DNA from: Bacillota bacterium
Lineage (GTDB): Bacteria > Bacillota > UBA4882 > UBA8346
Assembly (NCBI GenBank): GCA_023401925.1
Contig: JAEXDA010000029.1
Span: 62,001 to 126,000, forward strand
Direction of reading: 5' to 3'
Length of the DNA stretch: 64,000 bases
Part shown: piece by piece, positions 35,181 to 43,267 of the stretch
Layout: every line of letters starts with the position of its first letter
How positions within the stretch are numbered: the stretch's first letter is position 1
Program-made: the position numbers and the translations under genes
Notes under the pieces: generated by a model
What the model was told of the DNA's origin: nothing
Databases searched by the model: none
Seen by the model: the letters and a program-made list of their open reading frames with translations, nothing else

Positions 35181-35403
35181 CTTATTTTATGATATCGCTC
35201 CTCTGCTGCGTAGAAATAGTTGTTGTAAAATAATCGTTAAAATTCAATCGGAGCGAGGTTGCATCATTTAAATTTAGTAAAGATGACTTAAGTGCTCACT
35301 AGGACAGTGCTGCAGAATTGATCTATTGTCAAAAATACTGTACACTACAAAGTATATTTACGCCTAAAGTTCCAGTGATTTTAGAAAAAGTTTTATCTTC
35401 AAA

Positions 35404-35576
35404 AATTTGATTCAAATGTAAGGGACTGTATGGTTTGAACCCAATTTGGTTAACGATTCCCAATTTACGGAAGCTATGCATCTGGCGTACGCGAGTGGAG
35501 TCAAAGTCATGGCTATGATTCGCTCGTTACCAAAGAAGAAATCCTTACAGGCAGTCCGGTTCCTGTAAAGTTATAA
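35404..35576 (+). pseudogene. Relic of the 3' third of sfsA
   Basis: Translation reads LIQM, a stop, then GTVWFEPNLVNDSQFTEAMH followed by LAYASGVKVMA. After a one-base frame change it continues YDSLVTKEEILTGSPVPVKL and a stop. The intact SfsA at 19768 ends LIQMEGAAWFEPNGATDPQF followed by AEALRSASTQGVKVLAYDSR and VTEDEIGIGSPVAVKL. Order and end points agree over the last 55 codons. It is truncated, with a nonsense codon and a frameshift. Confidence 0.8.
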
Positions 35577-35635
35577 CGGTTTGTCGGTGGAATTATTTGC
35601 ATATATCATCATTTTTCCCAGGAGAGTAACCAATT

Positions 35636-36589
35636 ATGAAAGTTTTATTGATCGGAACAGGATCAGTGGGCCTGGCTATGGCAGCCGCCCTTTATGACGC
35701 GGATTGTCAAGTGGATCTGATCGCCCGGGGTAATACGGGTGAAAGTATTCTAAAAAATGGAATTATCCGCAAAGGCATTTTTAAAGACATTACCATACCT
35801 GCGCAAAAGGTTAGAGTTTTTAAGGATCCGGGGGAAACGGGGACTGTTGGGTATGATTATATTTTGGTATGCGCCAAAACGACAGGCAATAAAGAGATCG
35901 TAGCAAACATTGGCAAATGTGGCCAGGGATTGGTCAAAGAATCCGGAAGCCTCATTTTATGCCAGAATGGTTTCAAAAATGAACAGTATTATTTTGAAGT
36001 ATTGGAAAAAAACCGGATTTTCACAGCCAGTTTTGCGATCGGGTTTCAAAGACCCGAACCCTATATCAGTCAGGTTACCGTTTTTTCGTCCCCGGTTGCG
36101 ATGGGGAGCTTATTTGGCGGCGACTTAACGAGTTTGAATCCACTGGTGAAAGCTTTGGAAAACGGAGGTCTGCCTGCCGGAGTGTCGGAAAATATTGAAC
36201 GGACTTTATGGGCTAAAATGCTCTATAACTGCGCTTTAAATCCCTTAAGCGCCATTTTGAAGGTCAATTATGGCGCCCTGGCTAGCAGTCCGGATGCGGT
36301 TTTCATCATGGACCAGTTGATTGAAGAAATTTTTGCCGTTATGGAAGCTGCCGATTTCAGCACTTTTTGGCACGATCCGGCCGAATACAAGAGGGAATTT
36401 TACGGAAAAATCTTGCCGCCCACCTATCAACACCGTTCTTCAACACTTCAGGACATGGAGCGCCGGATCAAAACGGAAATTGACAGCTTAAGCGGGGTGA
36501 TTGTCTCGCTTGGCCGGGAATATCAGATTGATGTACCCTATCATACGATGATTTATCGGATGATCAAAACCATAGAGTCTTTGTATTGA
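35636..36589 (+). CDS. panE: 2-dehydropantoate 2-reductase family protein
   Basis: 317 residues of the ApbA/PanE family, NADPH-dependent ketopantoate reductase for pantothenate synthesis. Nucleotide motif KVLLIGTGSVGLAMAAAL at the start, YILVCAKTTGN, LCQNGFKNEQYY, and the catalytic-Lys region LWAKMLYNCALNPLSAIL; the C-terminal helical domain ends with DVPYHTMIYRMIKTIE. CAGGAGAG precedes the ATG. No pan genes adjoin it, and the family includes other 2-ketoacid reductases, so the precise substrate is likely but not certain. Confidence 0.85.
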   Translation: MKVLLIGTGSVGLAMAAALYDADCQVDLIARGNTGESILKNGIIRKGIFKDITIPAQKVRVFKDPGETGTVGYDYILVCAKTTGNKEIVANIGKCGQGLVKESGSLILCQNGFKNEQYYFEVLEKNRIFTASFAIGFQRPEPYISQVTVFSSPVAMGSLFGGDLTSLNPLVKALENGGLPAGVSENIERTLWAKMLYNCALNPLSAILKVNYGALASSPDAVFIMDQLIEEIFAVMEAADFSTFWHDPAEYKREFYGKILPPTYQHRSSTLQDMERRIKTEIDSLSGVIVSLGREYQIDVPYHTMIYRMIKTIESLY

Positions 36590-36750
36590 AGAAATCAGGG
36601 GATCATTATATTACCCCAACACTCGATTTTCCAAAAGCCTCCAACCATGAATCATCTCAAATCAGGATTAGACCCCTTCAACTGTGGCACTCTAATAGTA
36701 AGTTTGACACATTCTTAATTTACCAGCCCAACGTAATCCAAATTTTGGTG

Positions 36751-37056
36751 ATGATGATTATTAACCGCAGGCAAGCCAATGCGCTTTTTAAAAAAATGAC
36801 GGAAGTTGAAAGAAAATTGGAGCGAGCCAATTTGGTTGAGTTTATGCAGTTACTGCAAAAACCGACGCGGTTGATATTTTTAAATTTTTTAGGGGGACTA
36901 GCCCGCGGATTTGGGATCGCCGTTGGGCTAACCATCATCGCCAGCTTGTTTATTCTTTTTTTAACAAGGTTGGCATCTTTGAATCTTCCTGTGATTGGTG
37001 CCTATATTGCCAAATTGGTGAAAATCGTTAATTACCATCTTCGAATGTATTCTTAA
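36751..37056 (+). CDS. DUF5665-type small membrane protein
   Basis: About 100 residues from the ATG at 36751 (the open frame extends back to 36586 but that part lacks coding character). It has a basic N-terminal amphipathic part (RRQANALFKKMTEVERKLER), the conserved LQKPTRLIFLNFLGGLARGF, then a hydrophobic helix (GIAVGLTIIASLFILFLTRL) and LPVIGAYIAKLVKIV. This pattern is found in a family of small Bacillota membrane proteins of unknown function. No ribosome binding site better than GGTG is visible. Confidence 0.65.
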   Translation: MMIINRRQANALFKKMTEVERKLERANLVEFMQLLQKPTRLIFLNFLGGLARGFGIAVGLTIIASLFILFLTRLASLNLPVIGAYIAKLVKIVNYHLRMYS

Positions 37057-37126
37057 GGGAATAGGCGTTTATTCGATTGGGTAGATTAGGTAATTCATAC
37101 TGAATAACTTCTAAAGGAGAAAAGGG

Positions 37127-37786
37127 ATGGACAGCGGGAAACAGAATCATCTCAGAAAACGTTTATTAGAAGAAAAAGAGCGACTCGGATCCAAACTGGG
37201 GAATGCTTCGGATTTTCAACTGAATCAAACTTTATCGGAGTCGACGGGTGAGTTATCGGTATATGATAATCACCCTGCCGATATTGCCAGCGAGACCTTT
37301 GAGAGAGAAAAAGATTTGGCGCTATTGAACAGTAACCATGAAATTCTGCAAAAAATCGATGAGGCGCTTGAAAATATCGCCAAGGGTACTTACGGATTTT
37401 GTGAAAGTTGCGGCCGGGAAATTGATGAGGGGCGTTTAGAGGCCATTCCCTACACTACTTTTTGCATTGAATGCGAGCGTAAAGAGGAAGAAGCCTATAT
37501 CAACCGGGAGCGTCCCGTGGAAGAGGACGTCCTGGAACCGCCTTTTGGAAGGACTTTTTTAGATGGCGCCGATGTTGTGGGTACTGACGGAGAAGATGTT
37601 TGGCAAAAGGTAGCCCGGTATGGGACGTCGGAAACCCCTTCCGACTTAGGCGGGGCGGACAATTATAGCGATACTTTTTATGACGCGGAGGAAGACCAAG
37701 GTATCGTGGAAAAAGTGGAAGGCGTAATCAATCATAGTCCGGATGAGATCCCTCCGGCTCCCGCAAATCCTGATCAGAAAGTTTAG
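37127..37786 (+). CDS. YteA/DksA-TraR-type zinc finger protein
   Basis: 219 residues. An N-terminal coiled-coil region with LSVYDNHPADIASETFEREK and a DLALLNSNHEILQKIDEAL helix precedes a four-cysteine zinc finger, FCESCGREID...FCIECER (about residues 88-112). An acidic tail with DVVGTDGEDVWQKVARYGTS follows, typical of the Bacillus YteA group. These proteins resemble DksA in shape; YteA-like members are linked with sporulation but their role is not defined. AAAGGAG lies before the ATG. It stands just ahead of lspA, lgt and rluD on the same strand. Confidence 0.9.
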   Translation: MDSGKQNHLRKRLLEEKERLGSKLGNASDFQLNQTLSESTGELSVYDNHPADIASETFEREKDLALLNSNHEILQKIDEALENIAKGTYGFCESCGREIDEGRLEAIPYTTFCIECERKEEEAYINRERPVEEDVLEPPFGRTFLDGADVVGTDGEDVWQKVARYGTSETPSDLGGADNYSDTFYDAEEDQGIVEKVEGVINHSPDEIPPAPANPDQKV

Positions 37787-37961
37787 CCCGCCGGAAGTTA
37801 AAACCAGTTCATTCTTTGATCTTCATTACCAGGGCATCTCCCGCCAGGCGGGTTTGGCATAAGAGAAAAGGTTTTTAAAAAATTACGGCGAAATTATTTA
37901 TTCTTTCATTTCGATATTTCGATGGAGTGGAATGTGGATTAAATATAGAAGGGAATCAAAG

Positions 37962-38459
37962 ATGCCTTATTTTTATCTTACGTTATTGTTGATTTTCCTG
38001 GATCAAGCCTCCAAGTGGGTGGTGCAATCGAAAATGTTTCCTATGCAATCCATTGTCCTTATGAAAGGGTTGTTCTCAATAACCTATGCCACCAATTATG
38101 GGGCCGCCTTTGGAATATTACAATCCCAAACGCTATTGCTCATTGCAATTTCCTTGGGCGTAATCATTGTGGTTTGGATAAACCGCCGCAAAATAAATTC
38201 CTATCCCCAAGTTATACAAGCGGGTTTGGCGGTTGCGTTGGGTGGAGCCTTCGGCAACTTAATTGACCGCATTCGCCTGGGTTTTGTGGTTGATTTTTTA
38301 AACTTTTCAATGTGGCCGATTTTTAATGTTGCCGATACGGCAATTGTAATGGGAGTCGGTCTTATTTTATGGGGTATTTTTTTTAATAAGGCTCAAAATA
38401 CCCCAAAACAGCAGAACACCGATATTATTCAAAATCCCATTTCCGGAGAGGAGAAATAA
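37962..38459 (+). CDS. lspA: Lipoprotein signal peptidase
   Basis: 165 residues starting MPYFYLTLLLIFLDQASKWV, which puts the first membrane helix at the N-terminus as usual; an in-frame ATG at 37932 adds ten polar residues. The catalytic aspartates are in GNLIDRIRLGFVVDFLNF and PIFNVADTAIVMG, and ITYATNYGAAFGIL carries the conserved N-x-GAAFG motif. It cleaves prolipoprotein signal peptides after Lgt has added the lipid. The stop overlaps the lgt start (TAATG), so the two steps are encoded together. Confidence 0.95.
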   Translation: MPYFYLTLLLIFLDQASKWVVQSKMFPMQSIVLMKGLFSITYATNYGAAFGILQSQTLLLIAISLGVIIVVWINRRKINSYPQVIQAGLAVALGGAFGNLIDRIRLGFVVDFLNFSMWPIFNVADTAIVMGVGLILWGIFFNKAQNTPKQQNTDIIQNPISGEEK

Positions 38460-39232
38460 TGAGACCTGTATTATTCAGTATTTTTGGATTGCCAATTTAT
38501 TCTTACGGATTTTTGCTGGCTGTTGCTTTTTTAGCGGCCATTATCGGGCTTGGCAAATCAGGTAAAAGATATGCCATCACCTATGAGAATATTATTGATT
38601 TCGCTACCTGGGTTTTGATCGGCGCAATCATCGGAGCAAGGCTGGCTTATGTTATAACAGAATATCGATATTTCCTGAATTCACCCTGGTGGGAAGTTCT
38701 TAGGGTCAGTTCGGGGGGGTTGGCTTTCCATGGCGGTTTAATCGGAGGCTTTATGGCGGGATACGGCTATACCCGGTACAAAAAGATATCAACCTGGAAG
38801 TTGGCTGATCTTGTTGCTCCTTATATCGCACTGGGATATTCTATCGTGAGAATCGGTTGTTTTTTAAACGGCTGTTGTTACGGCAAAGTCACCAATGTAG
38901 CATGGGCGTTGCGGTGCGAGGCCAATGATACGGCATTACGGCACCCAACCCAGTTATACTCGGTGCTGGGGAGCTTCGCCTTGTTTTTGATTTTGAGGCG
39001 GCTTCGCAATCACAAACAATTTGACGGATTTCTCTTTTTGTTGTATATCGGCTTATATTCCGTGATGCGGTTTATTGTGGAAATCTTCCGGGAAAGCCCG
39101 ATGGTTGAGCCTTGGTTGAGTCTTGCTCAATTGGTATGCATTATTTTAGGAGTTTTAGCGTTTGGCCTCATGGGGTTCCTGGAATGGCGCGCTAATACAA
39201 AATTGCGTTCAAAAAGCACCAATAGCATTTAA
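38459..39232 (+). CDS. lgt: Prolipoprotein diacylglyceryl transferase
   Basis: 257 residues, multi-pass membrane enzyme that moves diacylglycerol from phosphatidylglycerol to the lipobox cysteine. Hallmarks: IIGARLAYVITEYRYF, SSGGLAFHGGLIGGFMAGYG (the H-G-G region), and the Lgt signature SIVRIGCFLNGCCYGKVTNV, followed by RHPTQLYS. It overlaps lspA by one base. GAGGAG precedes the ATG. Confidence 0.96.
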   Translation: MRPVLFSIFGLPIYSYGFLLAVAFLAAIIGLGKSGKRYAITYENIIDFATWVLIGAIIGARLAYVITEYRYFLNSPWWEVLRVSSGGLAFHGGLIGGFMAGYGYTRYKKISTWKLADLVAPYIALGYSIVRIGCFLNGCCYGKVTNVAWALRCEANDTALRHPTQLYSVLGSFALFLILRRLRNHKQFDGFLFLLYIGLYSVMRFIVEIFRESPMVEPWLSLAQLVCIILGVLAFGLMGFLEWRANTKLRSKSTNSI

Positions 39233-39264
39233 GGGTGTGACCTGTATGAAGGAGGCTGACAAGG

Positions 39265-40185
39265 ATGCAGCTTCAGAGGTTCGTGGTTGATGATCAACAT
39301 CAGGGAAAGCGCTTGGATCTTTTCTTAAGCCAGACCGGGGTCTGGCCTTCTCGTTCTTTTGTCCGGAAAATCATTGATGCCGGCGGAGTCCGTAAGCAGG
39401 ATAAAGTTTTAAGAGCCAGCTACCGTTTGGAATCTTCCGACCGGATCGAAGTAACCTGGAATGAACCGGAACCATTAGAGGTAATGCCGGAGGAGCTACC
39501 CCTTGAAATATTATACGAAGACTTTGATTTAATCGTAATTAATAAAAGCCGGGGAATGGTGGTTCATCCGGCTGCAGGCAATTATCACGGTACTTTGGTC
39601 AATGCTTTACTGGAACATTGCAAGGATTTATCCGGCATCGGAGGCGTTATTCGGCCGGGAATCGTGCACCGATTGGATAAGGATACTTCCGGAGTGTTGG
39701 TAATCGCTAAGAATGATTTGGCCCATGTGGATCTGGCGGCTCAAATCAAAGCCCGGAAAATGAAACGGATATATAAGACGATTGTTCATGGCCATCCTCC
39801 CGAAGATGAGCGAATTGAGGCTCCCATAGGACGCCATCCGGTAGAGCGAAAAAAGATGGCGGTTGTTGCAAACGGACGGAACGCCGCCACCAATTACCGG
39901 GTCATCAAGTACTTTGGAAACGGCTCGACCCGTTATGCTTTTTTGGAAGTACGCCTGGAATCCGGCCGTACCCATCAGATTCGGGTTCATCTGAGTTATC
40001 AGGGATATCCGGTGGTGGGAGACCCTGTTTATGGATGGAAGAAGGAACCCGCACCCATTGAAGGACAGGCTTTGCATGCGGCCCTGCTTGGTTTTATTCA
40101 CCCGCGGACCCGGGAATACCTGGAGTTTACCACGGATATTCCTGAAGTGATGCAAAATGTTTTAAAGTGGTGCGAAAAAATTTAG
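39265..40185 (+). CDS. rluD: RluD-type large-subunit rRNA pseudouridine synthase
   Basis: 306 residues. The N-terminal S4 RNA-binding domain (GKRLDLFLSQTGVWPSRSFV followed by RKIIDAGGV) is followed by the RsuA/RluA catalytic domain with active-site Asp in GIVHRLDKDTSGVLVIAKN and the motifs LESGRTHQIRVHL and GDPVYG. Homologues modify helix 69 of 23S rRNA. The lspA-lgt-rluD order is common in Bacillota. AAGGAGGC precedes the ATG. Confidence 0.93.
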   Translation: MQLQRFVVDDQHQGKRLDLFLSQTGVWPSRSFVRKIIDAGGVRKQDKVLRASYRLESSDRIEVTWNEPEPLEVMPEELPLEILYEDFDLIVINKSRGMVVHPAAGNYHGTLVNALLEHCKDLSGIGGVIRPGIVHRLDKDTSGVLVIAKNDLAHVDLAAQIKARKMKRIYKTIVHGHPPEDERIEAPIGRHPVERKKMAVVANGRNAATNYRVIKYFGNGSTRYAFLEVRLESGRTHQIRVHLSYQGYPVVGDPVYGWKKEPAPIEGQALHAALLGFIHPRTREYLEFTTDIPEVMQNVLKWCEKI

Positions 40186-40290
40186 AGGTCGATAAATTCA
40201 GATGGTCATCCAAGATTACGAATATCGAATCACCGCAGTTCCGTGGGTTTGCGACGCTGAGGTTTTATTATCAAACTTTATTCAATGGTA

Positions 40291-40323
40291 AAAAGGAGAC
40301 CGCTTTTTTGGCGGTCTCCCGGG
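40291..40323 (-). terminator. Terminator after the small membrane protein gene
   Basis: GGAGACCGC (40295-40303) and GCGGTCTCC (40311-40319) form a perfect 9-bp stem with loop TTTTTTG. On the minus strand the hairpin is followed by TTTT, so it ends the minus-strand gene at 40352; it may also stop transcripts from rluD. Confidence 0.75.
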
Positions 40324-40351
40324 AGGAACTAAATTTAATGCCATTAAGGCA

Positions 40352-40516
40352 TTAATGCACACTGGGGCGCGTCATATCAAGCAAACCCAATACGACGTGG
40401 GCAAGGCCGAAACCTAGGATACCGGCTCCCCATTTACTTTTCAAAAAAAACGCCCCGATACCTGAAACAGCCGCACCGGTTCCGGTAACAGCCAAACTGG
40501 TAGTAGTTGCCTTCAA
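40352..40516 (-). CDS. Small glycine-rich membrane protein
   Basis: 54 residues from a TTG at 40516, which is 6-7 bases after GGGAGGTG. The chain is hydrophobic and Gly/Ala-rich (TSLAVTGTGAAVSGIGAFFL, WGAGILGFGLAHVVLGLLDM), so it forms one or two membrane helices like small holin- or Asp23-neighbour-type proteins. It has its own terminator and a convincing ribosome binding site. No family recognised. Confidence 0.6.
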   Translation of the reverse strand: MKATTTSLAVTGTGAAVSGIGAFFLKSKWGAGILGFGLAHVVLGLLDMTRPSVH

Positions 40517-40641
40517 GTTAACACCTCCCGGGAATATTTTCTCCGATCTTTTGCTGATTATGAAGGAATAACCCAAATGACAAATTTAGATATCCCATCG
40601 TGATTCGCAGCGAATTTTAAAATTGAAAGAGCGCAAGTGAG

Positions 40642-40830
40642 GTGCGATATGGCTGCCGATTCAGGGACCAACTTGAGAGTCAGATTGAGGTCCTCCGGAT
40701 GAGGATGCAAAATCTCTGGAGAGAACGTGGATATATTGATGAAGCTGTTTTAAGAATCAGCATGGAATTGGATCAATTACTCAACGAGTACCAATGGTTA
40801 TGGAAACAAGACGCAAGTTGTCAAAAATGA
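40642..40830 (+). CDS. Spo0E-like aspartyl-phosphate phosphatase family protein
   Basis: 62 residues, two-helix protein with the Spo0E-family motif SMELDQLLNEYQW preceded by QIEVLRMRMQNLWRERGYID. Known members remove phosphate from Spo0A in sporulating Bacillota. The frame opens with GTG at 40642 with only a weak AGTGAGG ahead; a TTG start further in (near 40670) would keep the whole domain. A close relative lies at 48275. A Rho-independent terminator follows. Confidence 0.75.
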   Translation: MRYGCRFRDQLESQIEVLRMRMQNLWRERGYIDEAVLRISMELDQLLNEYQWLWKQDASCQK

Positions 40831-40897
40831 AAATGAGTGGATTTTTGGTGACCACAGGGACTCATGGCGCTGTAGAATAGTGGATATCGATAGGTAG

Positions 40898-40932
40898 GAG
40901 AGGATGCCTCGGGCTGTCCTCTCTTTTTTTTG
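40898..40932 (+). terminator. Rho-independent terminator after the Spo0E-like gene
   Basis: GAGAGGA (40898-40904) pairs with TCCTCTC (40917-40923), followed by eight Ts. It lies about 70 bases after the stop at 40830. Similar AGAGGAT...TCTCT hairpins follow two of the nucleoside-binding-protein genes. Confidence 0.85.
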
Positions 40933-40966
40933 AAGAACTGTGGGGTTAAAAGAAAAAATTCTGACG

Positions 40967-41019
40967 ACGGAAAGAATCATTTCTGTGACAGAAAGAATTC
41001 CTTGGATGACAGAAAGAAT
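40967..41019 (+). repeat. 21-bp tandem repeat, three units
   Basis: ACGGAAAGAAT at 40967 and ACAGAAAGAAT at 40988 and 41009 recur with an exact 21-base period. In the frame opening at 40940 they encode TERI, TERI and TERM in a seven-residue periodic segment of a possible 60-residue peptide. The frame directly follows a terminator and has no clear ribosome binding site, so I list it as a repeat. Confidence 0.6.
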
Positions 41020-41122
41020 GGTGTCTTTGAATATGTGGGCATTTTTCAATGAAAGGAAAAATGTATTTTTTTTTAAACCAATGGAGCGACTTTCATTCAT
41101 TTTAATTAATAACAACGATTGA

Positions 41123-41624
41123 TTGGTTTACCAATGACATTGCAAGGGGCCTGTAAATGACCGCTATTGTAAATATTTAGTTTATTCTAATAGATATTTA
41201 CAATTGGTATAAGTGGTGTTAATATTATAATATCACTGTATAGTTGCGAAATTGTTAGACTATCTTGATTGTTTTAATAAAATCAAATGAAGATTAAATA
41301 AAATTAATTGAACCCTCGGGGATAGATGGGACGATTAAAAAAAGCTGAGGGGAATGATGGAACTTCTTCTTTTCATATTGAAAATAATCGAGGCAAATTG
41401 GATGGGCGCCAGTAATGGCTCTTAACGGGGAAATTGATACATTTTATCGGTGATTCATGGTATCTAACCTTGCAAATTCTTACTGTCCGTTGACGGGGTT
41501 TTTAGTTGAACATGGAATGAATCAACGAGTTGCAAACCGCTTCAAGGAACCAAACGAACGGACATTTGTAACCGTCAAGGCCTTAAAAAAAGTGCCTGGA
41601 AAAAAATGTTAGGAGGAAAAGAAG
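41123..41624. other. Non-coding region before the secreted peptidase gene
   Basis: About 500 bases, AT-rich on the left. No gene, strong hairpin or consensus promoter was found. A 31-codon frame (41516-41611) has no convincing start. It probably carries the promoter and a long leader of the gene at 41625. Confidence 0.4.
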
Positions 41625-43085
41625 ATGTCTAGGTCTTTAAAATGGAAACGGGTTTTATTTTTACTTTCTATGGTCACAAGCGTCGTGGCCGTAATGATGG
41701 GTGCTAGTGTAACCACAGCAATGGCTGAGACGATAAACTTTAGTTCCGGAATGGAAACTCAACAAATCCAGCCCACATTCTCCGACACCACTGCCTATTC
41801 ATTTAATGTCAATGGTTATCTGTCGGGAATCAATCCCGAATGCAGCATCAGACAGGAAATTGCTCATAGTGGTTCCAAAGCCATCGTGTATTCCGGGACG
41901 GATACCAATGCCGCTACTTCTTTTTGTTATTTCAAAGTGTTTAAAGTCGCCATCCCCGTCACCGGTGATACCAATTTGAGCTACTGGATTTATCCGCAAA
42001 ATGACAATGGAAGGTATGTAGCGGTTGATTTTGAGTGCAGTGACGGCACTACTTTGAGAGATTGCGGCGCTACGGATTCCAACGGTATCAGCATGCATCC
42101 CAAGGCCGGCCGGGGAACCGTCAATACTTGGACCAATATTACCAGTAATGTCGGCGCTTGGCTTCATGGTAAAACCATCCGCTATATTATCATCGGTTAT
42201 GACCGGCCGGAAGCAACGGGGGGTTTTCGAGGATACATCGATGATATCAAAATATCCAAGACTTCAACTTTGGCAGCCCCGGCTGCCACCTGGCAGGAAC
42301 ACTGGTTTGAACATAACCAGCTGGTTAAACTGCAATATTATGATGATCAGGTGGCGGTTTACTTTGACGCTGATATGGCCGGTACCACCTCAAGCTGGAT
42401 CTTTCCCCTGGTGAGCACGCTATGGATGTATACCAAGAGTATTTACGGGACTTTCGGCAGTGATCCCCGGTTATATGTGGTGGTTCACCGCAGCAGATAC
42501 TCGGGGGGGCACCCCTCAACCTGGTTCGATAGCAGTCATGACTACCGCAACACCATCGACGTTGGCGGTAGTGATTTTGGCAGCGCTTCCGGTTGGAACA
42601 TTAAGATACTCCTGCATGAGGTTTCCCATATTGTTGAGTTAGCTTCTTATGGTTGCCACGGTTCACCCTCGGCCAAACTGTGGGGTGATAGTAAATTTGC
42701 CGAAATATACCAATATGATGCCCTGATCGGTATGGGCATGAGCAGCGAAGCCCAAGCGGAGTATGATGAATATCTCAGTTCAACGGATGGAAACGGCTAT
42801 TATTGGTTTTGGGATTGGTTCTATCCCATTTGGTCGCAACATGGGAAAGCCATGGCGCTAACCGGATTTTTTAAATTGCTTGGCCAGTATTTCCCGAAGG
42901 CATCGAATGGCTATGATTATTCCTCCAGTCTGAACTGGGGTCAGTTTTATCACTTCTGGAGCGGGGCGGCTGGGTCCAATTTGAAATCCCAAGCGACTGC
43001 GGCCTTTGGATGGGATTCTCTCAAGGAGTCCCAATGGAATACGGCGCGCAGTACTTTCTCTGCCATAACTCCTTTATATGAATGA
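41625..43085 (+). CDS. Secreted putative zinc metallopeptidase with N-terminal beta-sandwich domain
   Basis: 486 residues. A signal peptide (VLFLLSMVTSVVAVMMGASV...MA) is followed by a jelly-roll-like domain of about 185 residues (INFSSGMETQQ...GGFRGYIDDIKISK), similar in style to carbohydrate-binding or lectin modules. A second half follows with VKLQYYDDQVAVYFDADMAG and the zinc-site motif ILLHEVSHIVELASYG (HExxH, about residue 332), then Trp/Tyr-rich segments. HExxH in a helix plus export suggests a gluzincin-type peptidase; the third ligand cannot be fixed by eye. The family is not recognised. TAGGAGG precedes the ATG. A hairpin repeat and a GH3 gene follow. Confidence 0.7.
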   Translation: MSRSLKWKRVLFLLSMVTSVVAVMMGASVTTAMAETINFSSGMETQQIQPTFSDTTAYSFNVNGYLSGINPECSIRQEIAHSGSKAIVYSGTDTNAATSFCYFKVFKVAIPVTGDTNLSYWIYPQNDNGRYVAVDFECSDGTTLRDCGATDSNGISMHPKAGRGTVNTWTNITSNVGAWLHGKTIRYIIIGYDRPEATGGFRGYIDDIKISKTSTLAAPAATWQEHWFEHNQLVKLQYYDDQVAVYFDADMAGTTSSWIFPLVSTLWMYTKSIYGTFGSDPRLYVVVHRSRYSGGHPSTWFDSSHDYRNTIDVGGSDFGSASGWNIKILLHEVSHIVELASYGCHGSPSAKLWGDSKFAEIYQYDALIGMGMSSEAQAEYDEYLSSTDGNGYYWFWDWFYPIWSQHGKAMALTGFFKLLGQYFPKASNGYDYSSSLNWGQFYHFWSGAAGSNLKSQATAAFGWDSLKESQWNTARSTFSAITPLYE

Positions 43086-43107
43086 TTTTCTTATTAGCCC
43101 GGTTTTG

Positions 43108-43239
43108 GAGCTGTCCCAAAAGGGAATTTTACGATAAAGAAATACAATATATTGAAACCGACACATTCGATGAAGTCGCGTGTGTACGCGATATATATTG
43201 TATTTCTTATTGATTTCGAATTACTTTTTAGACAGCCTC
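43108..43239. repeat. Dispersed hairpin repeat, copy 2
   Basis: Outer ends GAGCTGTCCCAAAAG and CTTTTTAGACAGCCTC pair over about 12 positions. The inner 16-bp perfect inverted repeat AAGAAATACAATATAT (43137-43152) pairs with 43193-43208. The flanks ACGATAAAGAAATACAATAT and TTTTTAGACAGCCTC closely match copies 1 and 3. It lies between the peptidase and the GH3 gene. Confidence 0.8.
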
Positions 43240-43267
43240 ATTTTAAATTCAATGAAAAGGAGGAAAA

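Noticed and set aside
40167..40355. 62-codon plus-strand frame after rluD
   Set aside because: Overlaps the end of rluD, runs through the terminator stem at 40295-40319 and has no ribosome binding site.
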